A DNA stretch of 64,000 bases from Multifurca ochricompacta (taxonomy: Eukaryota; Basidiomycota; Agaricomycetes; Russulales; Russulaceae). The notes beneath the pieces were generated by a model. It did no database searches and was not told the origin of the DNA. It saw only the letters and a list, made by a program, of their open reading frames with translations. The stretch is taken from the NCBI GenBank assembly GCA_022496185.1, contig WTXG01000140.1, positions 31,296 to 95,295 on the forward strand, given 5' to 3'. Positions 20,978-32,871 of the stretch are shown here, piece after piece. Position 1 is the stretch's first letter. Each line of letters starts with the position of its first letter. A program made the position numbers and the translations under genes.

Positions 20978-23900
20978 CCCTCTCAACCAGAATTCTGGTT
21001 GAGATTATTTTGGGACTACAAAGTGCATATCATCCAATATAAGATCAAGCTACTTACTTACCTTTCACTCCAGTCTTTTCAACCTCATCTCTCACCTCAT
21101 GCCTAAATCACCTATTCTCCACTCACCCTCACTCCTCTCTGTCACCTCAAGCACCACACAGGCTTCCAAGAAGGCTGTGAAGTCTGTCAAACATGCTGTC
21201 AGACATGGTGCTGCTGCTATTTCATGCCCATTCAAATTGCCAAAGTCATTAAGTTCTGGTGGATCTGTTGCAGGTGATTCATGTATGTATTTCTTCTTCA
21301 TTTGTCTGTTTTAATTTACATCTATATTGCAGTTAACAATGGGAACTCAACCAGGGAGCTGTCTGTTATTGAAATTGACAAAGAAGAAGATGGCAAATCT
21401 ATAGATGAAACACCAGAACAACAAGAACTCAGTAAGTCCTGTCCTTCTGTTGGACCTATTTCAAGTGCTGATCCATTTGTATTGCAGAGTGTCTGCAGAA
21501 AACCTGGCACTCACCATCTACAGTTTCTTCAAGAGTGATGTCAAGATTGACACAGAGAACAATCAATTATTCCATTTTTTCAAGTGTGCTGCCAAACACT
21601 GCAAATCCAAGGGTGGTGGGGTTCACCATTTTCAAGACTCACAAGATCATGCTGCCACCTCAAACCTGAAAGCCCATGCAATTAAGTGCTTTGGAGCTGA
21701 TGCAGTTGATGCTGCATTCAAGAAAGCTTCCTCTGGTGCCCAGGATGGCTCAATCTTTGCATCTTTTGCCCAACTTGGTCAAGCTTCACAGTCAATCAGC
21801 CATTGTGCACATACAACTTATGAAACAAGGTTTGTCATTTGTTTTACTGTACTATCATGTCTCTAACTCTTAACCTCCAACCCAGGGCCCACATAGCCAG
21901 GTGGTGTGCTGAGAGTAACTGTGCAATGAACATTGTTAATGATCATGAATTTCAACAACTAATGAAGGCAGGGCGCCCAGGTACTTCTCTTCCAACCCCA
22001 ATGACAGTGGTGCATGATGTCAAGCTCTCCTTTGAGAAGTGTCAAGCACACATTAATAAAATTCTCAAGGTAACCTTGATTTTTCTATCCATGCTAACTA
22101 TACTCATACATTTTCAGGAGCATTCAGGTCATGTTCACTTTGCAACTGATGCTTGGACTTCACCAAACCATCATGCATTTGTGGCATGGACAGTTCATTT
22201 GCACCATGAGGGTCACCTGTTGGCCTTTGTTTTGGATATCACAGAAGTTCCTGAGATAAGTTTGTTGGTGTGCATGATGTATACTACCAACATTCACCTC
22301 CTGATCCTCCAGTCCCATACCGGGGAAGCCCTTGCACAAGCCTTTCATGACATGCTCATTGAGCATGGGCTCACAAATAAGGTCAGTTAAACTGACATAA
22401 ATATGTGTATTAGTGTCTGAAATTCTACTGGCAGATCCTTGCATTCAATGGAGACAATGCCACTTCAAATGACAAACAAACAGTGTTCCTTGATAAGCTT
22501 CCCAACTCCTTTGATGCTGCCAATCATGTTCGGTGCTTTAATCACATCATCCAACTCTCTGCCAAGGCATTACTTAAACCATTTAGTGCATCACCAAAGG
22601 ACAATGATTGTGATGGCAAAGATGAAGAAGACCCTGAAAAGGGCCCTGAAAAGATTTATGAAGATCATGAAGATGGTAGGAGCAATGACAACAATGATGA
22701 GGATGACAATGACAGTGAGGAGGATCCACTTGGTGTGTTGGATGAAGAGGCTCATGAGCAGTTGTTGGAGAACACAGTAGCTGTGCACACAATGCTCAAC
22801 AAGGTATGTACTGTTATCTCACATTTATTGTCAATCTGCTCATGTTTAATCTCTCTAGATTCAAAAACTATCTTTTGCCATCATCCAATTAACAACTAAT
22901 ACTCTTCCTGTGTGGCACAAGACCTGCATCACTCACAAACTCCCTATTCACCTCATTCCACATGATCAAGACTCACTGGAATTCAACCTATGACATGGCA
23001 AAGGTGGCTCTCAAGTATTGCCCTGCAATTGATGACATCACTGCCAACAAATCCTTGAAGCTCCACAAGTATGAACTTGATGATGACTGGAAGATTATTG
23101 GGGATCTCTTATGGGTACTTAAGGTATGTCTCTCATCTGGTAGAGTGGCATTTTGGTGCTGATCTTTCACATAAGATATATAAAGATGCAACACTGTTCT
23201 TCTCTCAAGATTGAGTTTCATCAATTGCCAATGTCATCCCAACTATGGACTGCATTGATGCATTGCTTAGTGACAACACTGTCAAACCACACTCTCCATC
23301 TGTGAAGCATGCACTTACCTTTGCTCGCAAAAGCATCAGCAAGTATTATTGGAAAACTGGTCTATCCAATGTGTATTGTATTTCTATGGGTATGTTCATA
23401 GTGATATCACCATTGCTCATACTCAATTTTGCATCAACCTCTCAGTGCTTCACCCACAGTTGAAACTCAAATATTTTCAACAGTGCCATTGGCCAAAGGG
23501 CTGGATCAATACTGCTGAAGCTATTGTTCAAAAGGAGTATGCAAAGTATGATACCCCCTCCATGTCAGGCCCTGTTCAGATATGTTTAGCCTAGTATTTT
23601 AATGTCATGTACTTACATTGTGATGACAGTCAATGATGGTAGCTGATGATGCTGATGTTACCACAGACTTCCTTGACATTCCAATGGATGGCTTAGAAGA
23701 TATCAATGAGCTTGATGACTACCTTTCACAGGCAATTGAGAAGGTATCTAATCCTATTGCTTGGTGGTGGGATCATTGGAAGGTCTATCCTAAGTTGTCA
23801 GCCATGGCATTTGATTTTCTTAGTGTGCCAGGTATGTATCTTTGCTATTCTTTTTATTGTGATATATCAAGTAATTATGTTTATCAGCAACCTCCACCGC

Positions 23901-24290
23901 TCTGTTGAGCATCTGTTTTCACAAGGCTGACAGCTTCTCTATTTCACCCGGAATTCTCTGTCTCCATCCATGATCCATGCCCTCTTGTGCCTTGGTGACT
24001 GGGGAAGGAGAGATCTGATTGACATGCCAGAACTAGTAGAAGCTATCTGTACATCAAGTCTTGGAAAGAAACACACTCATAGTAGTTCTCTTTCCTCAGG
24101 TACTGGTTCTGTAGTTTAGATATGCAGTTTCTATCTGGCTGGTAGTGCCAACACATGATTTGTAAATAAAACCTGTGGGTTTTAACCATACCTGTGGGTA
24201 TGGTGTGTTAACAGGTATGATGTGATGGGTTACAGGTATGGTGTGTGTAAAATTACCTGCAGTGTGACCTGTGTTATGCCTTACCCACCA
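20978..24290 (+). mobile_element. hAT transposon K with intron-containing transposase
   Basis: A hAT transposase gene (see next entry) is followed by a 3' region (24121-24290) with repeated GGTATGGTGTG and ACCTGTGGGTAT motifs typical of hAT subterminal regions. The right end joins gypsy-A2 RT sequence near 24290. The left terminus was not identified; it begins just after Tc1 A-1. Confidence 0.72.
21099..24120 (+). pseudogene. hAT transposase, multi-exon, probably decayed
   Basis: Exons in order: N-terminus MPKSPILHSPSLLSV; BED-type finger FKCAAKHCKSKGGG..H..C (about 21575-21695); RAHIARWCAESN; FATDAWTSPNHHAF with the first catalytic Asp (22140); FNGDNATSN with the second (22445); WNSTYDMAKVALKY; HPQLKLKYFQQCHWPKGW; and the dimerisation region NPIAWWWDHWKVYPKL plus VEHLFSQG with the catalytic Glu (about 23740-23930). 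Introns of about 50-60 nt with GT..AG ends separate them, e.g. 22069-22118 and 22381-22433. An acidic insert lies at 22620-22720. CGT to CAT (VERLFS to VEHLFS) and CGG-type losses suggest decay. One apparent frame break lies near 22960. Confidence 0.8.
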
Positions 24291-24824
24291 CCAAGAATGA
24301 GTACATCAGGTGCTGGATATTCTACAAGAGCATGACCTATATCTCAAGCCAGCCAAGTGTTCATTTGAACAGCAAAGTGTTGAGTATTTGGGTGTCATCC
24401 TGCAAGAAGGACAAGTACAAATGGACCCAGTAAAAGTGCAGGGAATTCAAGAATGGCCTATGCCCACATGTATCAAAGAAGTATGATCTTTTGTAGGATT
24501 CTGCAACTTCTACTGATGATTCATACAAGGATTCTCAGGTGTCGCACAGCCACTTAATGGGCTGCTGAAAAAGGACATACCCTGGCATTGGGGGCAAGAT
24601 CAGCAATGAGCCTTTGAGTGTATCAGAGACATTGTAGGGTTGGAGCCTGTTCTTTTACAACCAGATCTGGGAAAACCATTTGAACTTGAGGTTGATGCAT
24701 CTCATTTTGCCAATGGAGCAGTATTGAATCAAAAGGATGATAATGGACTTCTCCACCCAGTTGCCTTCTACTCTGAAACCTTTTCCCCTGTGGAATGGAA
24801 TTATGATATCTGGGACAGAGAATT
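24291..24824 (+). pseudogene. Gypsy-A2 RT thumb and RNase H start
   Basis: It encodes LYLKPAKCSFEQQSVEYLGV, then PLNGLLKKDIPWHWG and PFELEVDASHFANGAVLNQ, then YDIWDREF, where gypsy-G inserted (GAATT duplication). It resumes at 36056. The 5' half of A2 (LTR, Gag, PR, most of RT) is missing left of the hAT element at 24290. Confidence 0.9.
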
Positions 24825-25403
24825 TGTGACAGTTCTATCATTTCTGTTTGTCCAATTTACCTGGAAGATGACTGCATGACCAACATCAGTTGATCTATCT
24901 AACTAGACCAGCTGATTGTAGAATATGGAGGGTGCAACCCCTCCCTGACTCTTGTATTGACCAGTCTAGCCCCACCTCTTATACTATATGATGTAGATAT
25001 GACATAGCTATGAGATCACTGTGATGCAGTATGATATCATCTAGTTATACTTACATTACTTCATTTACTGGCTAGACCCTTCTATTAGTAGCAGTGTGAC
25101 TGTGTATTTAAGCCTGCCAAATGCTAAGAGAACAGACCTTAAGTCTGTTCTCCTGTGTCAATACAGGTGTTTCATTTGACTCACAGAAATCCCTTTGAGC
25201 CCTCCTAAGTTGTGACTTAGAGGGTCTTCAAACCTCAGTAGCTTGTGGCAGGACTTAGTGTCACTGCTTGATCCCACATTTCATGCATGCCCCTCTAGTT
25301 TGTGTGGGCCTGACTTGTCTTAATCATAGTCTTGATCCTGATTTGGTTATCTTGAACCCAAATGACTCCCAGACTTTGACACAGCACACACCTGGCTGTG
25401 ACA
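24825..25403 (+). repeat. Gypsy-G 5' LTR
   Basis: It runs from TGTGACAGTTCTATCATTTC to CCTGGCTGTGACA. TATTTAA lies at 25105-25111. Very similar to the 3' LTR at 35472, so the insertion is younger than its gypsy-A host. Confidence 0.95.
25105..25151 (+). promoter_or_regulatory. Gypsy-G promoter, hairpin and predicted RNA 5' end
   Basis: TATTTAA at 25105 is followed 35 bp later by TAAGTCTGTTCT (25140-25151), complementary to the primer site at 25406-25417. AGAACAGAC (25129-25137) and GTCTGTTCT (25143-25151) form a 9-bp stem with a 5-nt loop, so the same bases could pair locally or with the primer site. Confidence 0.65.
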
Positions 25404-25405
25404 TT

Positions 25406-25417
25406 AGAACAGACTTA
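25406..25417 (+). other. Putative self-priming site of gypsy-G
   Basis: AGAACAGACTTA begins 3 nt inside the LTR boundary and is the exact reverse complement of TAAGTCTGTTCT at 25140-25151, 12 nt. I recognised no tRNA 3' end complement here. Confidence 0.7.
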
Positions 25418-25469
25418 CAGACTTCACAGAACAGAGAAACTCACCAGAGCCACAAGGAGATGATGACAC

Positions 25470-26820
25470 ATCCCTTGCCCCAACACCCAACACCACAACT
25501 TCCATCCAATTCCCTTTTGTGCTCCCTCCCAGGACCAGTGACAATCTTCCCCAGCATTTGAAATGATCCACATGTTGGCTTGAAGCATGCAAACAAGATG
25601 TTCCCTTCCACAGTTACTGGGTCCCATATCAACAGACTAACCTTGCTGTTGACTGGTACCAAGGAGTTTGGTACCATATACATCCTAATAACCTAAGTCA
25701 GATCGAAGCTGTACATGTAGCACCTGAAGAGACTGGATTGAACTTACCTGAGGAACCTTTCCTCACACCCATTGCACTCCCCACGTTACCACCAACAGTC
25801 TCCCTCTTAAGCAATCCTACAACATCCATGATGACAGCATTCCCTACCACAGTTAGTACAACCCTGGGATGACCCCAAAGGCTTTCCTTTGGAGCATCCA
25901 TCCAATTGACAATTCCTGCCCAATTTACAGGGACAGGACAGACCTTATCAGGAGGCGGCCCACCAGGAGGTGGAGGAGGAGGCCCAGGTGGAGGAGGAGG
26001 AGGCCCACCAGGAGGAGGCCCACCAGGTCCTGCCCCAGTACCAGGATTAGCACCAAACATCCCAGTAGCAGGGTGTATTGAAGGGGCACCTCCACCTTTC
26101 TTCAAAGGTGATCACTCCACAGCAAAACAATGGTTTGCTCAGTTTGAGCTGCACTTGTTTTTGAATAAATATGCGGCTACCATCATGGATGAGCAGAGCT
26201 GCATAGCATATGTGTTGGTGTTGATGAGAGGACTGAAAGTCGATTGATGGGTTGAAGAACAGACCAATTGGCTAGTCAACATTGCTCAAAATAGAATTAG
26301 GGTTCAATGACCATGGGATGTTTTCCAACAAACCTTCATTGCTGCATGGTCCAACATGGCAGCTGGACAAAGAGTGCTGCAAGCACTTGAGAAATTACAA
26401 ATGAAAGATGGCAACATTGATGACTATATCGCAGAGTTCTGTGATCTAGCTGTTCAGGCTGAGCTGCATCTGGATGATGCCAGTGTTCGACAGTACTTTT
26501 ATCATGGACTGCCCACTGGACTGGCAACCACAATTCTGACCCAAGACCAACCACAAACACTAGAAGAAGCTGCTGATTCAGCCAGATGACACCAAGCTAA
26601 CTGGGTTTTTCTCTGAGGCATTGTCAGCAAGAAAAAGAACACTGATCCATCCCTGTGTGGGAACAAGTTCACCTTTTATAAGAAACATGACCCCAATGCC
26701 ATGGATGTGGACACCATAAAAAAGGCTGTCACTGCTGAAGAAAAGGAACAGTACAAGAAGGAAGGATGTTGTTTCAGATGCAGATGACAAGGTCATCTTG
26801 TCCACAATTGCCCAAACAGA
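25470..26820 (+). pseudogene. Gypsy-G Gag
   Basis: The N-terminal part is Pro/Thr-rich. A run of Gly/Pro repeats (GGGPPGGGGGGPGGG-like) lies at 25945-26035. The capsid-like domain follows: PPPFFKGDHSTAKQWFAQFE, VFQQTFIAAWSNMAAGQRVL, DDYIAEFCDLAVQAEL. It ends with zinc knuckle CCFRCR*QGHLVHNC near 26770-26815, where the stop is TGA for a likely CGA (Arg). Other TGA stops lie at 26247 and 26587. Gag assembles particles and binds RNA. Confidence 0.87.
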
Positions 26821-27050
26821 AAACCCAGGACTGGTGCAAGTGTGCTGGCTCAGACCACCACCATCTCAGAGGTGCCATCCACAACTGCAATGGTACCCAC
26901 TGTATCTGCAGGACCTTCACCTGTGCTCATGGCACCCTCTGTCTCAGTGATCAGCATTCCTGCATTGGCAGCTGTTCTAAAGACTATGACTGATGAACAA
27001 TGACTGGAACTACAGAACCAATTTAAAGGAGATGAGGATTTTTATATTGC

Positions 27051-27460
27051 TTGAATGACATGGCCTTCATTCAAGCATTAGTATTGCACCATGTATTCAG
27101 ATCACCACTCAGAGCAATGAAAATATCTGTTCCATTACATGGAGTGAAAAAGGAGGCCAAAATACAAGCTCTTGTGGACAGTGGGGCCATGGAAAATTTT
27201 ATCAGTTACAAAACAGTTATTAAACACAGGTTCCCAGTAAAATGATTGACAATTCCAAAACAATTACAGAATGCAGATGGATCACCCAAGCCACAAACAG
27301 AATCACCCAATGCGTGGACCTACTCATATCTACAGATCATAAAAGCCAGCAGCACTGATTCTATATCACGTCCATCAGAACTGATGACATGATTTTGGGA
27401 TACCCTTGGTTTGCAGCGACAAATCCACAGATTGATTGGCAACACAGGCAACTTAATCAA
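27051..27460 (+). pseudogene. Gypsy-G aspartic protease
   Basis: ALVDSGAMENFISYKTV (about 27170) holds the D-S-G active site. DDMILGYPWF-like sequence (about 27385-27410) is the C-terminal strand. A TGA after FPVK and a frame change break the domain. It precedes RT as usual in gypsy elements. Confidence 0.83.
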
Positions 27461-27529
27461 CAAATTCACTTTGCCCTACCTAATGAGCAAATCCAACACC
27501 TCAACATTGCACAAGAGCTTGCTATTAAA

Positions 27530-28654
27530 GCAAAGGACAAGACAGAAAGGTTGTGGGACCAGGTAGTTCCTCCCGAATACCACAGGCATTGCAAGGTCTT
27601 TAGTGATGAAGAGGCACAACACTTTCCAGTGTCACACCCCTGGGACCATTGAATCAAGTTGAAACCTGATGCACCAGCTACCCTAGATTGCAAGATCTAT
27701 CCCCTTGGACCAGGAGAACAAGATGCACTGAATAAATTTTTGGAGGAACATTTACACAAAGGTTATATCCAAGAATATAAATCACCATACACATCTCCCT
27801 TCTTCTTTATTAAGAAAAAGGATGGCAAGCTCCAGCCTGTCCAAGATTATTGAAAGTTAAATGACTGGACAATTCATAATACATATCCCCTTCCACTAAT
27901 TCCAGAATTAATAGACCATGTCCATGGTAGTACTCTATTCATGAAGATGGATATATGGTGGGGTTATAACAATGTCCATATTGTCCCAGAAGATTGCTGG
28001 AAGGCAGCATTTAAAACTAACTGCAGCCTGTTTGAGCTGAATGTAATGTTCTTTGGGTTAACTAATTTGCTGGTGACCTTCCAGACAATGATGAACACAG
28101 AATTCCAAGAAGAGCTGGATGAATGCAATGCCTCTGGATGGGCTTGGTTCACAGTGTATATGGATGACATCCTGATCCATACTGATCATGACTTGGCCAA
28201 TCATCACACTAAAGTACACCATATCTTAGATAAGCTTAGCAATCTGGATCTCTATCTTAAGCCAGAAAAGTGTTCATTTGAACAAACACATATAGAATAC
28301 TTAGGTCTCATTCTGGAGGCTAACCATGTTCATATGGACCCTGTAAAAGTAGAAGGCATAGCCACCTGGAAGATGCCTACATCTGTCAAGGAAGTTCACT
28401 CCTTTCTAGGGTTCTGCCAGTTCTACCACCAATTTATCCAAGGGTTCAGTAGAATCACAGCTCCACTGAATGCCCTGACTAGTGCAAAAAAGACTTGGTG
28501 CTGGACAAAAGAGGAACAGGATGCCTTCAACACTCTAAAACAACAAGTCACATCTCAACCAGTTCTAGCCCAACCTGACTTTGAGAAACCCTTCATTGTT
28601 AATATGGATGCATTGGGATATGCACTAGGTGCTACCCTTAGCCAGAAAGATATA
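27530..28654 (+). pseudogene. Gypsy-G reverse transcriptase and RNase H start
   Basis: Motifs in order: [39 protein letters not shown] with a stop, MKMDIWWGYNNVHI (catalytic Asp), MFFGLTNLLVTFQTMMN, FTVYMDDILIHT (catalytic YMDD), KCSFEQTHIEYLG, LNALTSAKKTWCWTKEEQDA, then RNase H PFIVNMDALGYALGATLSQKD. The stretch 27941-28654 is open. A pogo element interrupts after QKDI at TA. The joined sequence resumes at 31363 as DGCLHPIAYLSKTL. Confidence 0.92.
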
Positions 28655-31360
28655 CAGTTGATATCCTCATAATGCATGACCTAATAATGCATAACCTCCA
28701 ATAATGCATGGCTTGAGGCTGGAACCAATGTGGGACATAGGGATTTATGCATGCATTCTCATTTTGAATAATGCATGGCACATTTTGGGGTTATGCATTA
28801 CCATATTCACCATATTTAGTAATTTGTGGCTGGAAGTGGTCCCCAAATACTGTGTGTCTGCTCGTGCATCAAGTCTAAAATGCTGATGTAAAGCTCAAAC
28901 AAATGCCAGGAGTGCCTGGAAATTTTCTCTTCATTGATGCCTGCCAGAAATGTCAAATGCAAGCCCCGCCAAGGCCAGAAGCCCTATAATCAGCCTCCCA
29001 AACCTTCCAAAAACAAAAATCCACCCAAAACATCAGCCATAACAAAGCCCAAGCATGCACGGAGCAATTTAACTCTATCTGACTGGCTCAAAGTTGTGCA
29101 ATACTATGATAACAATCAACCTCTCTCACAGCCAGAAGTGGTAAAATACTTTGCCAACCACACAGAGGGTGCTTTGCTATTCTCTCAGTCAGCTCTTTCT
29201 TGTCATTTGGCTGTAAAGGGACAAGAAGAAGATCAGCAACATCTTCTTGCAAACCCATCTGCCCTTTCATGCAAGAGGGTCTGGGTTGTAACTTGGCCTG
29301 ATGTTGAAAAGGCTCTTGTTTTATGGGTCAAGCATATGGAAGAAAAGCTGGAGCATGTGACATCTGCCATGCTTGTCACCAAATGAGGTATATTTGAGGA
29401 TTTAATGGATGTTCCAGAAGAGGAGAGGCTGCATAGTGATGGGTGGGTTCAGAAATTCTGTCAAGCATAAGCCTCTTTGCACAACAATTGTGGTTTAATG
29501 GTGACAATTTCTTGTAGTTATGACTTGAAAGAATACAGGAGGCATGGAGAGGCAGCTTCAGCAGACCAGGACACAGCAGAAGATGAGAGGAAATGGGTGT
29601 CAAAAATCCTAGCCCCTTATGCAAAGAGAGACAGGTGGAATGTTGATGAGAGCAGTCTATTTGGATTTGCACCACCAGATTGAGGTCTTGCTTCAAAGCA
29701 GATGAAAGGGAAGAAATCAAACAAATTTCGAATTACTGTAACATTTGCATGCAATGCTGATGGCAGTGAAAAGTTACCAATTTTCTACATTGGGAAGTCC
29801 AAACAACCACAATGCTTCAAGAAAACCTCACCTCAGCAGGCTGGTTTTTATTATCGCAATAACAAGACAGCATGGATGACTTCCCAGTATTTTGAAGAGT
29901 AAGTCCTTCAATTACCCTATATGTACCCATTTTGAGACTGATAACCTGCTTGCAGATGGATCAAACAAATTGACATCCACTTTCGCCACCAAAACAGACA
30001 CATCTGCTTGCTACTGGACAACTTCCCAGGCCATAATATTGATTATGAGCCAACCAACATCTGTCTTGAGCCATTCCTTGCCAACCTCACCTCACATGTG
30101 CAGCCTCTAGATGCAGGCATCATTTGATGTGTTAAGGCTCATTACTGGAAGGCTTTTTGCATGTGAGCCATTGAACTGGATGAAGCAGGGGAGGATGATA
30201 TTTATAAAGTCAATTTACTGGAGGTGATGCTCATGGTTTGGATGGCTTGGGATGCAGTGAGTGCCAAAAGCATTGCAAACTGCTGGAATCATTGTGGGAT
30301 ACAAAAGTGAGTCTTCTGTCTAATCCACGAAGACCTCCTAATGAGATTTGGGCAGGTATATCCACCAAAACAGCTCTACAAATACCTCCATAAACCCCCT
30401 ACCATCTCTCCTTCATCCATACCTTCAACTTCTCCAAGTGTACCCACTTCTGATCCAGTTGCATGGGCAATCATCAAGGAATATGCAGGAACTGAGATGT
30501 CATTTATAGATGCCGAAGCTCACTTGCAGGCATACCTGGGCTCTCAATTTCAATTTGCAGACTGGAAGTCAGCCTTTGATATTGTTTTCGAAGCTGAAGA
30601 AGACATACCAGCTGCAGCGGCTGCAATTGAAAAAATGGCCACCCGAGCCATCAGGTCCTCTCCAGCCACCACATCTTTGTCATCACCACCACCTGCCGCA
30701 CCTGCACCATCAGCCAATCCATCCATAGCACCCTTCAGCCAACTTCAAGACTTGGGAAGTGGAACTCATGTGTGCTGTTGACAACTTGCAGCAACGCAAG
30801 TGCATCTGGGGCACTGCCCCAACACTTGAAGATCTTCTCAATCCAATTGAGGAGACTGAGATTGGCCATTTCAATTACCAGTTCCCTGTTGGTGATGATG
30901 ATATCATTGCAGAAGCTCTCTGCATGACTACAGACACCCCAGAGGAGGATATGGATGATGATGAAGAGGAAGGGAGTGGAGACGAAGGGCTATCAGCAAA
31001 GGAGGGACAGGGACTTTGCAAGCAGCTTGAGAAACTCTGCTTGCATTACTCTAATGCAGAGGGTGTCTCAACACTAATTCTACAGCAACAACTGCACAAG
31101 TTATGTGCTCATTTGCACCAATTAGAGTTTACTACAAAAACTCAAGTTACTTTGGACAAGTTTTGGAGTGCCCCCCCTTAATTATAATACTTCTATCACA
31201 TCTTAGACCTTCTATACAAGCACTGAGGTGCTAGCAATGTAAAAATTTTCAAAAAATGTCACATTTTGTCACATTTGTCACAAATATGATCATGCATAAA
31301 ATCCCATCATGCATAGCAGGAGGCCAGAACAAGGGCTATGCATTATGAGAATGTCGACTG
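28655..31360 (+). mobile_element. pogo/Tigger-type DNA transposon (TSD TA)
   Basis: TIRs of about 23 bp: CAGTTGATATCCTCATAATG at the left and the inverted CAGTCGACATTCTCATAATG at the right, differing at CpG and single transitions. TA at 28653-28654 and 31361-31362. Removing the element and one TA restores the gypsy-G frame QKDIDGCLHPIAY. It encodes one transposase. Extra ATAATGCAT repeats lie inside both ends. Confidence 0.94.
28934..31181 (+). pseudogene. pogo/Tigger transposase with C-terminal PIP-box-like motif
   Basis: N-terminal HTH: LTLSDWLKVVQYYDNNQPLS. CENP-B-type second HTH with VWVVTWPDVEKALVLWVKHM. DDE_1 core: WNVDESSLFGFAPPD (first Asp), FRITVTFACNADGSEKLPIF, ICLLLDNFPGH (second Asp), LTSHVQPLDAGII (third Asp). 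C-terminal half: DPVAWAIIKEYAG, an acidic stretch EEDMDDDEEEGSGDE, and the end TQVTLDKFWSAPP. QVTLDKFW fits the PCNA-binding pattern QxxLxxF(F/Y/W), known from Drosophila pogo. TGA stops at 29384 and about 29680 (likely CGA) and frame changes near 29900 and 30770 (introns or indels) break the gene. Confidence 0.86.
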
Positions 31361-31362
31361 TA

Positions 31363-32296
31363 GATGGATGTCTCCATCCAATTGCCTATCTGTCAAAAAC
31401 ACTGGATGTGACACAGAGGAATTGGGATATGTAGAACAACTGTGCTGCTGGTCACTGACTGTGGTTAGTAGCAGTAAAGCTAAAACAAAGACAAGTGCTT
31501 CAGAGGTTAGAAGAACTCTACATTATACTATACTACTGACCTAAAACAAAGACAAGTCTATATACAAGGTTAGTCTAGAGGTAGTAGAGAGTAAAGTAGA
31601 AGAAACTTACACTTCAGAGGTTAGAAGAACTCTGAAGTGTAAGAGACCAAACAGACACCCTTATATACCCATGGGGGCCAGGGGAAATGGTCTGTGTGCA
31701 CTGGGAATAAGTCCACAAGTGCCAGACACTAAGCTGTGAGGGACAAAGGCCATTGGCCAAAGGAGGATCACATGCTATACTGCACATTACTAAGTCCATC
31801 ACTAATCAGCTGAGTAAGGTGAGAAAGAATGTAATAAAGATAACATAAAAAGTCTGAGACTCCGAAATCTAATCTAATCTAATCTACAGCTGAAGCGAAT
31901 CTAGATGCCTGAAGCATCTCCAGACACATACTGTGTCAACAGGATATTTATGACCACAAACTGTTCACAGTTGTAGTCACACTCTGCTCATGGCAACAAT
32001 ATCTCATGGGTGCTAGGCATAAAGTCCTGATCTGCACTGATCATAATAACCTTCAATATTTTAAGGAACCACAAAACTAAACCATAGACAAGCTCGTTGG
32101 CTTCAAGAGCTTGCAGACTTTGATTTTTCACTCAAGCATGTTCCTGGAAAACTACACACCATTGCAGATATGTTATCCCACAGACCCAATGCTGATCACA
32201 GCAAAGATGACAATCAGGAGATTGTAGTTCTCCCTGATGAGTTATTTGTTAAAACAATATCTGACAACAAACTTCCATTTCCCCAGACACTCTCTG
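31363..32296 (+). pseudogene. Gypsy-G RNase H end and IN linker (interrupted)
   Basis: Segments 31363-31429 and 31947-32296. They encode DGCLHPIAYLSKTLDVTQRN, then WQQYLMGARHKVLICTDHNN (RNase H catalytic Asp), then DFDFSLKHVPGKLHTIADML. A solo copia LTR splits it after GGATA. It ends at CTCTG, where a gypsy-X LTR inserted. Confidence 0.88.
31430..31941 (-). repeat. Solo copia LTR (TSD GGATA)
   Basis: It runs from TGTAGAACAACTGTGCTGC to CATACTGTGTCAACA, 512 bp, flanked by GGATA at 31425-31429 and 31942-31946. It is of the subtype with AGACAAG..TCAGAGGTTAGAAG, closest to the solo LTR at 50272. Confidence 0.95.
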
Positions 32297-32866
32297 TGTT
32301 ACAACTCACTGTCAACTGCCTGGACAGTGGGCTGTATGTGAAGGGGATGATTTGGAAGTGGGGCAAGAGATGAGAGTGAGGGTGAAAGTGCAGGGAGACA
32401 AGTGAACAGCTCAAGGACAAGGGGTGAGAAGCCTTCCACAAGGTGGGGCTAATCTCCTAGGCAATAAGGTACCAGATCACAAGTGGACAGTCTGGAGATG
32501 TCCATTCTATTCCAAAAGGGTTTATATACATAATTACAACTGGGACTTTGGTCTGTGCACCACTTTAGGGGAGGTTAATTTCACTCTAACTCCCCACTAT
32601 CCACCAATGAGAATAGCCCCACTTTTGGGCTTAGAAATCCGCAGTCCGCAGTCTGCAGTTTGTGGACTGCTGTTTAGGCATTGTGGGGTTCTGTTAGTAC
32701 TCTTCCCACAGGTCTCCAATTGGCAGGAGTCCAGCCCTGGTCCAGACCAGCCTCCTTCTGGTCTTAATCTAGGGTTATCTTCATTTCTGAGGGTTCTGCA
32801 GGGTTTCTGGGAGCATCCAGAGATTTTTAGGGGGTCAGGAGGTCTCTAGGGTGTCAGTTCATGACA
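32297..32866 (-). repeat. Solo gypsy-X LTR (TSD CTCTG)
   Basis: It runs from TGTTACAACTCACTGTC to GTGTCAGTTCATGACA, 570 bp, flanked by CTCTG at 32292-32296 and 32867-32871. The orientation is minus, because the TATA box and RNA-start motif read that way and the plus-oriented copy at 45937 is the 5' LTR of gypsy-X. Confidence 0.93.
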
Positions 32867-32871
32867 CTCTG

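Noticed and set aside
25945..26035. Gly-rich tract as a separate gene or spider-silk-like repeat
   Set aside because: It lies in frame upstream of the gypsy-G capsid-like domain and is the low-complexity N-terminal linker of Gag.
32297..32866. Reading this LTR as plus-oriented (it also has TG..CA ends in that direction)
   Set aside because: The TATA box and the RNA-start motif run on the minus strand, and the homologous copy at 45937-47091 precedes gypsy-X internal sequence on the plus strand with a matching primer site.
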